Below are positions 1-8,187 of a stretch of 20,288 nucleotides of DNA, in pieces. The number at the start of each line of letters is the position of its first letter. The stretch's first letter is position 1. Source of the DNA: an uncultured Rhodanobacteraceae bacterium (GTDB lineage Bacteria > Pseudomonadota > Gammaproteobacteria > Xanthomonadales > Rhodanobacteraceae); contig CALFNI010000370.1 in NCBI GenBank assembly GCA_937902695.1, positions 1-20,288 on the forward strand, in the 5' to 3' direction. The notes under the pieces were generated by a model. That model had not been told where the DNA came from and did not search any database. It worked only from the letters and a program-made list of their open reading frames with translations. The position numbers and the translations under genes are program-made.

Positions 1-683
1 CCGCCGGGAAAGGTCAGCTTCGGCAGCGCCTGGAAGCCGCTCTCGTTGAGCGCAAGCGGCACGAGCACTTCGGACGCCATCAGGTTCCGGTAGTCGTTGC
101 GGTAGGTGCGCGCGACGATCTGGCCGAGCAGCGCGACGCCGAGCTCCGAATAGCGGTAGGTGCCCGCGCCGTCAGGATGGGCGTGCGCGAGATAGGCATC
201 GAGCGCCGCGGCATCGAATGCCACGTACGGATCGTCGACGCTGCGCGGAAAGAGATTCGACGCGACCGCCGGCAGGCCGGCGCGATGCGCGGCGATCTCC
301 CCGACCGTCGTCGCGGCGAGCTTGGGATCTGCGAAGCGGATGTCGGCGAAGATCCTGCCGAGCGTGTCGTCGAGACGGAGCTTTCCGGCGTAGAGCGCCT
401 TGGCGAGGAGGAGACCCGTGAAGCAGCGCGTCGTCGAGCCGATTTCGTAGGCGACGTCCGCGGTCGGCTTCGCGCCGTCGGGCTCGACGGCGCCGAACAG
501 CCACTGGCTCTGCTCGCCGTTGTCGAGCAATCCGATGGCGACGCTCTGGTAGCGCCCGTTCGCGACGCCCTGCTCGATCGTCGCGCGGAACTCGTCGCGC
601 AGCTCGATCGCCGATGCGCCGACCGGCAGCGCGAGCGCCGCAATGACGAGACCGGCAAGGCGGCGCAGGGACGATGCGGGCAT
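1..683 (-). CDS. Beta-lactamase-fold serine hydrolase (partial, probably catalytically altered)
   Basis: The frame reads from an ATG at 683 off the left window edge, so 227 N-terminal residues are visible and the C-terminus is missing. Residues 1-25 are a signal peptide (two Arg, then an Ala/Leu-rich core ending near ASA), so export to the periplasm is inferred. The fold matches class C beta-lactamase / penicillin-binding-like esterases: a YEIGS segment at 79-83, a HRAGLP segment at 133-138 (family usually HTSGLP) and a YRYSELG segment at 176-182. Two catalytic signatures are off. The SxxK tetrad is Ser83-Thr-Thr-Arg86, with Arg for the general-base Lys, and the YxN motif is Tyr178-Ser-Glu180. 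The substrate is unknown, and the protein may be a pseudoenzyme or use altered chemistry. A strong hairpin separates it from the upstream PDZ gene on the same strand, so co-transcription with the sigma-factor operon is uncertain. Confidence 0.8.
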   Translation of the reverse strand, partial: MPASSLRRLAGLVIAALALPVGASAIELRDEFRATIEQGVANGRYQSVAIGLLDNGEQSQWLFGAVEPDGAKPTADVAYEIGSTTRCFTGLLLAKALYAGKLRLDDTLGRIFADIRFADPKLAATTVGEIAAHRAGLPAVASNLFPRSVDDPYVAFDAAALDAYLAHAHPDGAGTYRYSELGVALLGQIVARTYRNDYRNLMASEVLVPLALNESGFQALPKLTFPG

Positions 684-709
684 GCGCGAAGCTTAGCGTC
701 TGCGCCGCC

Positions 710-745
710 CGCGCGGCGTGATCCAGGTTGCGATCACGCCGCGTG
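710..745 (-). terminator. Strong stem-loop after the PDZ gene
   Basis: A perfect 12-bp stem (712-723 with 732-743) with an 8-nt loop lies just after the PDZ gene stop and before the hydrolase start. A G-T pair and a C-G pair extend it outward. No T-run follows in the minus direction, so it is a weak candidate for intrinsic termination. It could instead be an mRNA-stabilising or processing hairpin. Confidence 0.45.
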
Positions 746-750
746 CCGGA

Positions 751-1794
751 TCAGCGGCAGGTTTCCGGCGTCTCTTTCCAGACGACCGGATCCCAGTACG
801 CGCCATTCGCCGGATTGTCGCGCTGATCCTCGTTGAGGCGCGCGGCGACGAGATACGTCGTGTCCGGCGCGACGTTGACCTCGACGGTCTTGTAGCCGCC
901 GCCGACCTGCGCGTTGCGCTGGCGGTCGTTGAACGAGAAATAGCGGCTCTCGATGTGCTCGGCGACCTTCAGCGTGTGCGGACCCGTGCTGACCTGGTAC
1001 GACTGCGAGCCGTGCGGACCCGGCGCGTGGTTGTCGATCGCGATGATCGTCGCCTTGTGCAGGCCCTGCCCGCGCGGCGCGACGTCGAAGTCGCTGATGC
1101 GCCCGCAGCCTTGCGAGGTGTCCGCCGGACCGCGGCCGTACGCGCCGGAAGACGATCCCGCCGCGTTCGCGCCGGCATCGCCGGCGTTCGACGCGAGCGC
1201 GGCGCCGCCGCCGACGCTGAGATGCATCGCGGGCAGATACGTGCTCGCCGCCGCGCCGCCGATCGTGGTCGTGCGGCCGTCGCGGCGCACGCTGAAGTCG
1301 AGGCGGGCGCCGTCGGGCAGCGTATCGACCGTGTTGCGCAGCCCCGCCATGCCGTCGGCCGACGACAGCTGCGCGCCGTGCAACGCGACCAGAACGTCGC
1401 CGGCGCGCAGGCGCCTGCGCTCGGCGTTGCCGCCGGGCGTCACCGCGAGCACGTGCAGGCCATCGCCCGCGCCGCCGCCCTTGCTGTCGACGAGCAGGCC
1501 GAGGTTCGAGACCTTCTGCGGCGGCGAATCGACACTGAGCGCGATCTGCTGCGGCGAGGTGTTGCCGAAGGCGCCGCTCTGGATCAGGTCAATCATGACG
1601 ACGTTGAGCTCTTCGCGGAGCCGCTGCTCGACCGTGAGGCCGGCGGTCGCGTTCGTGTGGGTCGCCACCGCGGAGACGTCGATCGCGGCCTGTTGCTGGC
1701 CCGCGGCGGATACGGAACCGGCTGCGGCGGCGAAACTTGCCGCGGCGACCGCAAGGAGACATCGGCGCAGTTGAACTGGATTCTTGGTTGTCAT
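751..1794 (-). CDS. Exported PDZ-domain protein
   Basis: This is a 347-aa protein from the ATG at 1794. I chose that start because a GAGGG sequence lies about 9 nt upstream and the signal peptide then begins normally; upstream in-frame ATGs at 1809 and 1836 lack a ribosome site. Residues 1-30 form a signal peptide (RR, hydrophobic core, VSAA cleavage region). Residues about 88-175 look like a PDZ domain, with a GLHVLAVTPGG peptide-binding-loop region and an RAGDVLVALHG segment. A Gly/Ala/Ser-rich linker at 195-225 leads to a C-terminal domain (about 228-347) with cysteines at 230 and 346 that could form a disulfide. No protease triad is visible. It lies 60 bp downstream of the sigma/anti-sigma pair on the same strand. 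A role as periplasmic sensor or effector of that system is inference. Confidence 0.75.
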   Translation of the reverse strand: MTTKNPVQLRRCLLAVAAASFAAAAGSVSAAGQQQAAIDVSAVATHTNATAGLTVEQRLREELNVVMIDLIQSGAFGNTSPQQIALSVDSPPQKVSNLGLLVDSKGGGAGDGLHVLAVTPGGNAERRRLRAGDVLVALHGAQLSSADGMAGLRNTVDTLPDGARLDFSVRRDGRTTTIGGAAASTYLPAMHLSVGGGAALASNAGDAGANAAGSSSGAYGRGPADTSQGCGRISDFDVAPRGQGLHKATIIAIDNHAPGPHGSQSYQVSTGPHTLKVAEHIESRYFSFNDRQRNAQVGGGYKTVEVNVAPDTTYLVAARLNEDQRDNPANGAYWDPVVWKETPETCR

Positions 1795-1854
1795 CTTGGA
1801 AACCCTCATTGCTAAATCAAAGTACGTCAGTTGCATCCGCTAAAACCGCGGACG

Positions 1855-2316
1855 TCAGATGCGCGTCACGGTGTCCGCCTGCGCGGTCAGGATCAGTCCG
1901 CGCAACGCGTCGTTGCGTTCCTTCCAGAGCGGCGCGAGCTCGTCGCTGCCGGCGCCGCGGTCGTAAGCCGATTGCAACGCCGCATCGATGATGCGAAGAC
2001 GCGCCAGGTCGACCGACGGTCGCGCGCTCACCGGCGTCAGCGACTGCCATTCGCGCTCGAGCGCCTGCGATTCGCGCTGGCCTTCGATCGCGAGCGGCTC
2101 GCCGGGTTTCGTCCGCGTGAACGTCGGCACCGCGACGATCGCGGCGACGATCGCCGCTGCCGAAGCCAGCACGATCCAGCGACGCGGCCGCGGCGGCGCC
2201 TTCTGCCTCGCGTGCTCGGCGACGATGCGCGACCAGAGCTTCGCATCGGGCGCGAACACCGGGAGCCCGGCGAGCACCGGGTGCAGCGGTTCTTCGTTTA
2301 GAGGTTGCTCGCGCAT
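1855..2316 (-). CDS. Single-pass membrane protein, probable anti-sigma factor
   Basis: This 153-aa protein starts at an ATG at 2316, inside the last codons of the sigma-factor gene (19-bp overlap). The overlap suggests translational coupling and matched dosage. The N-terminal 45 residues would be cytoplasmic and end in a basic stretch (PPRPRR). One transmembrane helix spans about 47-64. The remainder is charged, helical and probably periplasmic, with conserved-looking Trp90 and Trp131. The HxxxCxxC zinc motif of ZAS anti-sigma factors is absent, so assignment rests on position, topology and size rather than on a sequence signature. It could instead be a regulator that binds the sigma factor in a family-specific way. 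The upstream GGAG is about 10 nt from the ATG. Confidence 0.65.
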   Translation of the reverse strand: MREQPLNEEPLHPVLAGLPVFAPDAKLWSRIVAEHARQKAPPRPRRWIVLASAAAIVAAIVAVPTFTRTKPGEPLAIEGQRESQALEREWQSLTPVSARPSVDLARLRIIDAALQSAYDRGAGSDELAPLWKERNDALRGLILTAQADTVTRI

Positions 2317-2912
2317 GCTGCGAGTTCTCCGTGGTTCGGGTGGGCGTCGGCCGGATCGCCGAGCTTCTTCAGCGCGCGCGCCAGGATCGACTTCGAATAG
2401 CTTTCACTTTGTCCGAAGAGCTCCGAGAGCTCCTTGTGCGTGTAGCCTTCGAGCTCGTGCAGCACCAGCACGGCGCGTGCGCGCGGCGAGAGACGCATCA
2501 GCAGCGACCATGCGTCGACGCGCGCATCGGCTTCCGTCGCGCGGCTCGCCATCGAGGCGAACAGCGCTTCGGGATCCTCGTCGGCGAAGCGCTGCGTCGC
2601 GCGCAATGCGTCGATCGTCGCGTTCGCGGTCATGCGCTTCAGCCAGACGCCGAACGGCGCATCGCCGCGAAAGCCCGCCAGCGTGTTCATGACCTTCACG
2701 AACACGTCCTGCACGACGTCCTCGGCTGCCGCACGTTCGCCCAGGATGCGCAGCGCCAGGTTGAAGCAGGCGGTGCCGTAGCGCCGGTAGATCGCGGCGC
2801 ACGCGTCCATGTCGCCGCGGCGTGCGCGCTCCAGGGTGAGGCGGTCGAGCTCCTGGCCGAAGCCCGTTCGCGAGAAGGCCGGGGTTGAAGGTGGTGTCGT
2901 TTCGCTCGTCAC
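2298..2912 (-). CDS. ECF-type RNA polymerase sigma factor
   Basis: This 204-aa sigma-70 family protein has only regions 2 and 4, as in extracytoplasmic-function sigma factors. Region 2 (about 26-105) includes the AAAEDVVQDVFVKVMNTL helix and the WLKRMTANATIDALR segment that binds the -10 element. Region 4 (about 135-184) includes LSPRARAVLVLHELEGYTHK and a helix-turn-helix ending in KSILARALKKL. The N-terminal 25 residues are an unstructured-looking extension. The start is a GTG at 2912 preceded by an AGG about 7 nt away. It overlaps the next gene, the probable anti-sigma factor, and heads an operon with the PDZ protein. Its stimulus cannot be read from the sequence. Confidence 0.9.
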   Translation of the reverse strand: MTSETTPPSTPAFSRTGFGQELDRLTLERARRGDMDACAAIYRRYGTACFNLALRILGERAAAEDVVQDVFVKVMNTLAGFRGDAPFGVWLKRMTANATIDALRATQRFADEDPEALFASMASRATEADARVDAWSLLMRLSPRARAVLVLHELEGYTHKELSELFGQSESYSKSILARALKKLGDPADAHPNHGELAACASNL

Positions 2913-3008
2913 GTCGCACCTAAGGACGAATCGGGGCCGGCGAGCGTCGCAGCCGAACGACCGCCGTGGCCCGCGCGACCCCGCCTAAGCGTAGCTCGCC
3001 GCGCGCTG

Positions 3009-3030
3009 AACGGGTGCCGACACAGAGGTT
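3009..3030 (-). promoter_or_regulatory. Possible ECF-type promoter of the sigma operon
   Basis: Read on the minus strand there is an AAC (3028-3030), a 15-nt spacer and CGTT (3009-3012). This resembles the AAC / CGT core of ECF promoters and lies about 100 bp upstream of the sigma-factor start, which would fit autoregulation. The spacing is slightly short and the preceding GG is absent, so this is weak. Confidence 0.22.
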
Positions 3031-3044
3031 TACGTTGTGCGGAC

Positions 3045-4745
3045 CTAGAGATCGCCGGCGCGGCGGACCTCGGCGCCGCGAATGCCGGCCGCCGGGATGC
3101 GCATCTCGGCGCTGCCGCCGTCGCGGAAGACGAGCATGACGACATCGCCGCCGTCGAGGCGTTTCAGTCGTCCCTCGACGCGCTTGCCGCCGGCGGTCAC
3201 CAGCCGGACGCGTGCGCCGACATTCGCGCCGAGCGTGGACGGCGCGATGGCGACATACGCGGACGCCCGCGCCGATCGTTCCGGCAGCCGCTCGATCGTC
3301 GGCGCACGCCAGACGAGCGCGGCCGTCGAGTTCGCCGGCGGCGGCGGTGCGCTCGCCGGAATCGCCTCGACCGCATCGCGCGGATCGACCGACGGATGCG
3401 TGGCGATCGTCCACGCCGGCGCGGCTTCTTCCGGCGTCGCTGCCGCGATGACTTCGAGCGGGAGCTGCGGCACCGGCGCTGCCGGCGCCTCGACTGGAAG
3501 CGCGGCTGCATTCGCGACGGAAAGCAGCGGCATGCCCTCGCCTTTCGACGGCTCGGCGCGGACGATCGTCGTCGGCAGCTCGGATTCGGGCGTCGCATCC
3601 GCCTCGGCGGCGCTCTCGGCCGCGGCGGGTACCGCAGATGACGGCACGACCGGCGCGACCGGCGCAGCCTCGGCGGGCACGCCCGTCGCCGGCGTCGTGA
3701 TGCCCGCAAGCGCGGTCGCAATGTCGGCATCGGCCGGCTGCGCGGGCACCGTGAACGCCAGGCGCATCAGGATCGGCGGCGCGGTATTGCGCCGGATCGT
3801 CACGTTGAGCGCGCGCAGAAGATCCTCGGGCTCGTACTCGGCGAAGTCGGACGGGACGAACTGCGCCTCGGGCAGGCTCGAGATCTCGGCACTGCCGCCT
3901 TCGGCGACGAGCTTGCGGTAAAGCTTTGCGACGTCCTCGCCCGGCACGACGCCGCGCGCTTCGAGGAAGCTCTTCACGGCCGCGAGGTGACGATCGGCGT
4001 AGGTCGCCGCGTCGGTGCCGGTGAGCTGTGCGCAGAAGCGGTTGCGCTTGGCGAGATAGCCGCCGTCGAGCCAGGTCAGCGCGACCTGCTCGACGCGCTC
4101 GGTCTTCGCCGCGCGCGCGTTGCCGAACCATGCGGCCGGCTCGAACGAGGAAAGATCGACGTGCGCCGTCACGGTCGCGAACGGCGCCGCGGTTGCGGTG
4201 ATGTCGGCGCGCAGCGTGTGCGCGTCCGGATCGTAGCGATAGCGGAGCTCGTCCTCGCGCGGGTACGCCGACAGGCCCATGCGCGCGTAGTCGCGCGAGG
4301 AGAACGCGCTGACCGGCTCGCAGCCCAGCGTTTCGAACGGCACGAGGCTCGTCGTCCCGAACCAGCCTTCCTGCGCGTAGCGGTCGACGGCGTCCTGCGA
4401 GAACGAGGTGCCTTCGAGGCGCACATCGAGACCGCGCGGAATGCCGGCGTCGGCGCTGACGATGCGTTGCAGCAGCCAGAACGTGCCGGGCGGCTCGATC
4501 GTCGCGCGCGCCGCGCGCAGCACGGCGCCTTGCGCCGGGCCGGCAAGCACGTCGAGGCGCGGCGATTCGAGGATGACGCGGCCGTCGAGCGCACCTGCGA
4601 CGTCCGCATAGCTCAGCCGAAGCGACGGCGCGAGCGCACCCGCGATCCGCTGCAGCTGACTTTCCGCCGCCAGGTGCTGTGCGAGCTTGAGCGCGGCCAC
4701 CGCGGCAAGCACGGTGAGGGCTCCGATGCGAAGCGACTTCCACAT
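3045..4745 (-). CDS. Unrecognised membrane-anchored periplasmic protein, 566 aa
   Basis: I do not recognise a family with certainty. The ATG start at 4745 leads straight into an N-terminal signal-anchor (about 7-24), after which the chain is predicted to be periplasmic. Residues 40-330 look like a folded domain, with alternating beta-type segments such as LSYADVAGALDGRVILESPRL that loosely recall AsmA/DUF945-type envelope proteins. It has two cysteines (in LGCEP and RFCAQL). Residues about 345-490 are a low-complexity Ala/Pro/Glu linker. The last 70 residues (RVRLVTAGGKRVEGRLKRL and following) look like a small SH3-like beta-barrel. It stands alone upstream of the sigma operon and shares an 11-bp upstream motif with it. 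An envelope role is inference only. Confidence 0.7.
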   Translation of the reverse strand: MWKSLRIGALTVLAAVAALKLAQHLAAESQLQRIAGALAPSLRLSYADVAGALDGRVILESPRLDVLAGPAQGAVLRAARATIEPPGTFWLLQRIVSADAGIPRGLDVRLEGTSFSQDAVDRYAQEGWFGTTSLVPFETLGCEPVSAFSSRDYARMGLSAYPREDELRYRYDPDAHTLRADITATAAPFATVTAHVDLSSFEPAAWFGNARAAKTERVEQVALTWLDGGYLAKRNRFCAQLTGTDAATYADRHLAAVKSFLEARGVVPGEDVAKLYRKLVAEGGSAEISSLPEAQFVPSDFAEYEPEDLLRALNVTIRRNTAPPILMRLAFTVPAQPADADIATALAGITTPATGVPAEAAPVAPVVPSSAVPAAAESAAEADATPESELPTTIVRAEPSKGEGMPLLSVANAAALPVEAPAAPVPQLPLEVIAAATPEEAAPAWTIATHPSVDPRDAVEAIPASAPPPPANSTAALVWRAPTIERLPERSARASAYVAIAPSTLGANVGARVRLVTAGGKRVEGRLKRLDGGDVVMLVFRDGGSAEMRIPAAGIRGAEVRRAGDL

Positions 4746-4875
4746 AGGCCGTTACCGCGACGCAGCGGCAGCCTCATCTCGACAGGGTTTTCGCGAAAGC
4801 TAGCGCCTCGCCGTTACGCTGAACGGGCGCGGTTCACAAAAACACGAGAATCCGACCGGCGGCGAGGAAACGGCG

Positions 4876-5568
4876 TCAGGCGAACCGGCTGGTCAGCGCG
4901 GAGGCGGCGACGAAGGCGCGGATATGACGCGGCGCACCATGCCAGGCGAGGGCGCCCAGAAACCCCGTCGCCGGTTCGAGCAGCCAAACGCGCCAGTCGG
5001 CGAGCGTGCCCGCCTCCGGCGCGGCATCGGCGATCGCCGATGGCCTTCCGGTGGGGTCGAGATCGAACGCGATGCGGTCGAGCCCGAAGCTGATGCCCGC
5101 GCCCAGCGCCTTCAACACCGCTTCCTTGCAGGTCCACAGGCGAATGAACGCCGGCGTGCGCAGCGCTTCGTGCAACCGGTCGAGCGCATCGGCTTCGCGC
5201 CTGGAGAAAAAGCGATGGGAGAGGTCGTGCGGCTCGAGCTTGCGGTCCGCGCGTTCCAGATCGACGCCGAGCGGCTGGCCGCGCGCGATCGCGATGAGCG
5301 CGTGGTCGCGCGCGTGGCTGAGGTTGAAATCGATGCCGGCGAGCGCCGGCGCGTACGGCTTGCCGCGTCCCGTGCGCGCGATGACGGGCGGGTGATCGAG
5401 CCCGGCATAGCTCGCGAGCAACCGGCCGAGCAACGCATGCGCTGCTGCCGCGACCGCGCGGTGATCGGGCGCATGTTCGATCGCGAGCAGCCAGACGTGC
5501 ACGGACGACTCATCGAGCGCGGGTACCGACTCGGTGTGCGCAAAAGCGGCGGCTTCGAGGGTCTGCAT
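4876..5568 (-). CDS. Sfp-type 4'-phosphopantetheinyl transferase
   Basis: This 230-aa protein would transfer the phosphopantetheine arm of CoA to a serine of carrier proteins, in the cytoplasm. Family motifs are all present and in order: GRGKPY at 67-72, NLSHARDH at 82-89, LGVDLE at 100-105 (Mg-binding Asp103 and Glu105) and LWTCKEAVLKALG at 144-156. The length fits the Sfp/AcpT class rather than the short AcpS class. The ATG at 5568 has no clear ribosome site. The gene lies 26 bp after acs on the same strand, so co-transcription and perhaps translational reinitiation are likely. No carrier-protein, PKS or NRPS gene lies in the window, so its target is elsewhere. Both enzymes touch CoA metabolism, but a functional link is inference. 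Confidence 0.9.
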   Translation of the reverse strand: MQTLEAAAFAHTESVPALDESSVHVWLLAIEHAPDHRAVAAAAHALLGRLLASYAGLDHPPVIARTGRGKPYAPALAGIDFNLSHARDHALIAIARGQPLGVDLERADRKLEPHDLSHRFFSRREADALDRLHEALRTPAFIRLWTCKEAVLKALGAGISFGLDRIAFDLDPTGRPSAIADAAPEAGTLADWRVWLLEPATGFLGALAWHGAPRHIRAFVAASALTSRFA

Positions 5569-5594
5569 GCGGCGGCGCTTGGCGAGCGCGCGCG

Positions 5595-7535
5595 CTACTT
5601 CACCAGCCGCTCGTCGACGAGGCTCTTGACGACCGACGGATCGGCCAGCGTCGAGATATCACCGAGCGCCTCGGGTTGATTCTCGGCGATCTTGCGCAGG
5701 ATCCTGCGCATGATCTTGCCCGAGCGTGTCTTGGGAAGTCCCGGCGCCCATTGCAGCCAGTCCGGCGTCGCTATCGCGCCGATTTCCTTGCGCACCCAGG
5801 CGACGAGCTCCTTGCGCAGCGCATCGCTCGGCTGCTCGCCCGACTTCAGCGTGACGTACGCATAGATGCCCTGCCCTTTGACGTCGTGCGGCGCGCCGAC
5901 GACCGCGGCTTCGGCGACCTTCGCGTGCGCGACGAGCGCGCTCTCGACTTCGGCCGTGCCGAGGCGATGGCCGGAGACGTTGATGACGTCGTCGACGCGG
6001 CCGGTGATCCAGTAGTAGCCGTCGTCGTCGCGGCGCGCGCCGTCGCCGGTGAAGTACGTGCCGGGATAGGTCTTGAAATACGTGTCGATGAAGCGCTGGT
6101 GATCGCCATAGACGGTGCGCATCTGGCCCGGCCACGAATCGGTCAGCACGAGATTGCCTTCGCAGGCGCCGTGCTGGACGTTGCCGGTGGCGTCGACGAT
6201 CGCCGGCTGCACGCCGAAGAACGGCAGCGTCGCCGATCCGGGTTTCTGCGCGATCGCACCGGGCAATGGCGTGATCAGGATCCCGCCGGTTTCCGTCTGC
6301 CACCAGGTGTCGACGATGGGACAGCGGCCATCGCCCACGACGCGGTGATACCACTCCCATGCTTCGGGATTGATCGGCTCGCCGACCGTGCCGAGCAGGC
6401 GCAGCGACGTGCGCGACGCCTTCTTCACCGGCGCTTCGCCCTCGCGCATCAGCGCGCGGATCGCTGTCGGCGCCGTATAGAAGAGCGTCACCTTGTGCTT
6501 GTCGACGACGTTCCAGAAGCGCGAGAAATCGGGATAATTCGGCACGCCCTCGAACATCAGCGTCGTCGCGCCGTTCGCGAGCGGACCATACAGCAGGTAG
6601 CTGTGTCCGGTGACCCAGCCGACGTCGGCCGTGCACCAGTAGACGTCGTCGTCGCGAAGATCGAACACGCATTCGTGCGTGTAGCTGACGTAGACGAGAT
6701 AGCCGCCCGTCGTGTGCAGCACGCCTTTCGGCTTGCCGGTGGAACCGGATGTGTAGAGGATGAAGAGCGGATCCTCGGCGTTCATCGGCGCCGGCGCGCA
6801 TTCGGTGGATTGGCCTTCGATCAGCGCATGCCACCAGCGGTCGCGCGGCGGCTGCATTGCGATGGCGCCGCCCGTGTGCCTGACGACGATGACGGTTTCG
6901 ACGCTGTTCGTGCCGGGCCGCGTCAGTGCCTCGTCGACGTTGGCCTTCAGCGGAATCTTCCTGCCGCCGCGCACGCCTTCGTCGGCCGTGATGACGAGCT
7001 TGCACGTCGAATCGGCGATGCGGCCCGCGAGCGAATCGGGCGAGAAGCCGCCGAACACGACCGAATGCACCGCGCCGATGCGCGTGCACGCGAGCATCGC
7101 GATCGCAGCTTCGGGAATCATCGGGAGATAGATGCAGACGCGATCGCCCTTGCGGATGCCGAGATTCTTCAGGAGATTCGCCGCGCGGCACACGTCGGCA
7201 TGGAGCTCGCCAAAGCTGATGCGCCGCGACACGTCAGGATCGTCGCCTTCCCAGATGATCGCGGTCTTGTCGCCGAGCCTGGCGAGGTGGCGGTCGAGGC
7301 AGTTCGCGGAGACGTTCAGCGCGCCGTCGTGGAACCAGCGGATGTGCAGGTCGTCCGCATCGAACGATACGTCCTTGACCTTGCTGTACGGCGTCATCCA
7401 GTCGAGCCGCTTGCCGATGCGCCGCCAGAACTCTTCGGGATCGCGCAGCGATTCGGCGTAGAGCCGCTCATAGGTCGGCTCGTCGATGCGCGCTTTGGCG
7501 GCGAAGGCGGCGTCGAGCGGATGGGCCTCGGTCAT
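5595..7535 (-). CDS. acs: Acetyl-CoA synthetase (AMP-forming)
   Basis: This 646-aa enzyme makes acetyl-CoA from acetate, ATP and CoA through an acetyl-AMP intermediate; E. coli Acs is 652 aa. Motifs seen include the P-loop [11 protein letters not shown] (about 261-271), the acetate-pocket segment [10 protein letters not shown] (about 409-418), YFTGDGA, the hinge region [18 protein letters not shown] (from about 512) and the C-terminal [10 protein letters not shown], with catalytic Lys607. That lysine is the residue reversibly acetylated in known Acs proteins. I chose the ATG at 7535 because a GAGGAA ribosome site lies 5 nt upstream; the in-frame ATG at 7625 has no such site and would add 30 residues unlike the family. 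It heads a probable operon with the phosphopantetheinyl transferase and works with the aceBA genes further right in growth on acetate. Confidence 0.97.
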   Translation of the reverse strand: MTEAHPLDAAFAAKARIDEPTYERLYAESLRDPEEFWRRIGKRLDWMTPYSKVKDVSFDADDLHIRWFHDGALNVSANCLDRHLARLGDKTAIIWEGDDPDVSRRISFGELHADVCRAANLLKNLGIRKGDRVCIYLPMIPEAAIAMLACTRIGAVHSVVFGGFSPDSLAGRIADSTCKLVITADEGVRGGRKIPLKANVDEALTRPGTNSVETVIVVRHTGGAIAMQPPRDRWWHALIEGQSTECAPAPMNAEDPLFILYTSGSTGKPKGVLHTTGGYLVYVSYTHECVFDLRDDDVYWCTADVGWVTGHSYLLYGPLANGATTLMFEGVPNYPDFSRFWNVVDKHKVTLFYTAPTAIRALMREGEAPVKKASRTSLRLLGTVGEPINPEAWEWYHRVVGDGRCPIVDTWWQTETGGILITPLPGAIAQKPGSATLPFFGVQPAIVDATGNVQHGACEGNLVLTDSWPGQMRTVYGDHQRFIDTYFKTYPGTYFTGDGARRDDDGYYWITGRVDDVINVSGHRLGTAEVESALVAHAKVAEAAVVGAPHDVKGQGIYAYVTLKSGEQPSDALRKELVAWVRKEIGAIATPDWLQWAPGLPKTRSGKIMRRILRKIAENQPEALGDISTLADPSVVKSLVDERLVK

Positions 7536-7775
7536 GGCGGTTCCTCGGGCGGGGGTGGCCGGCGTCACGATTCCGTAACGCGGCGGGCGCACTGGTTTTG
7601 CGAAGACTTTAAACTCGAACGCCACTCATGGCGATGGGGAGATAGCCATCTCCGGTGCTGCGGCGGGGAACGCAGGACTGACGACGGGTCACCGGCGCAT
7701 CATCGTCGCGTCGAGCATCGGCACCGTTTTCGAGCGGACGACTTCTCTCCGTACGGTTCGCTCGGGGCCGAAGTG
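7536..7775 (-). promoter_or_regulatory. Upstream region of acs with a small dyad
   Basis: This spacer should hold the acs promoter. It has the ribosome site GAGGAA (7541-7546), an A/T-rich stretch at about 7606-7613, and a perfect GGAGAT-AGCC-ATCTCC dyad (7638-7653) about 100 bp upstream of the start codon that may be an operator or a 5'-UTR hairpin. No confident -35/-10 pair was found. Confidence 0.35.
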
Positions 7776-7802
7776 AAAAAAAGGGCCGGGAAGCCCGGCC
7801 CT
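7776..7802 (-). terminator. Intrinsic terminator of the YeaQ/YmgE-type gene
   Basis: On the minus strand the sequence reads GGGCCGGG, a 3-nt loop, CCCGGCCC and then seven Ts. This is an 8-bp all-GC stem with a T-run, starting 27 bp after the stop of the small membrane-protein gene. It should insulate acs from read-through. Confidence 0.92.
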
Positions 7803-7828
7803 CGAATCCCATTCCCTTCGCAGCGACG

Positions 7829-8083
7829 CTAGGCGCGTTTGATGAAGCCGATGATCACGAGCAGGATCACGGCACCGATCAGCGCGTCGATGATCGCGGC
7901 GACGATGCCGCCGCCGATCGCGATGCCGAGCGTCGGCAGCAGCCAGCCGGCGAGGAACGCGCCGATGATGCCGACGATGATGTTGCCGACGAGGCCGAAG
8001 CCGTGGCCCTTGACGATCACGCCGGCCAACCAGCCGGCCACCGCACCAACGATCAGAAAGACAAGCAAGGTCTGGACGTCCAC
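7829..8083 (-). CDS. GlsB/YeaQ/YmgE family stress-response membrane protein
   Basis: This 84-aa protein of the transglycosylase-associated family consists of three hydrophobic helices. The Gly-rich pattern GAVAGWLAGVIVKGHGFGLV followed by GNIIVGIIGAFLAGWLL is typical of the family. The inner-membrane location is clear, but the biochemical role of the family is not known. It starts with a GTG at 8083 preceded by a strong ribosome site (AGGGAGG, 5 nt away) and ends at a strong terminator, which indicates a short, well-expressed monocistronic unit. Confidence 0.92.
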   Translation of the reverse strand: MDVQTLLVFLIVGAVAGWLAGVIVKGHGFGLVGNIIVGIIGAFLAGWLLPTLGIAIGGGIVAAIIDALIGAVILLVIIGFIKRA

Positions 8084-8187
8084 ACGAACCTCCCTTCATG
8101 GTTTCGTGTCGCGTGCTGCGACCTTCGCATTCTGCGCGCCGGCGGAGCGCGACGCATGATGCGGTGCGGCGCGAACGCGTCGGCGGC

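Noticed and set aside
2920..4743. A 607-residue minus-strand reading frame, Arg/Ala-rich, in the same place as the 566-aa envelope protein.
   Set aside because: It is an out-of-frame shadow in GC-rich DNA: low-complexity Arg/Ala content, no family motifs, while the other frame has a clean signal-anchor and domain-like sequence.
7536..7625. A 30-residue N-terminal extension of acetyl-CoA synthetase.
   Set aside because: The ATG at 7535 has an excellent GAGGAA ribosome site and gives the usual family length; the upstream ATG has none.
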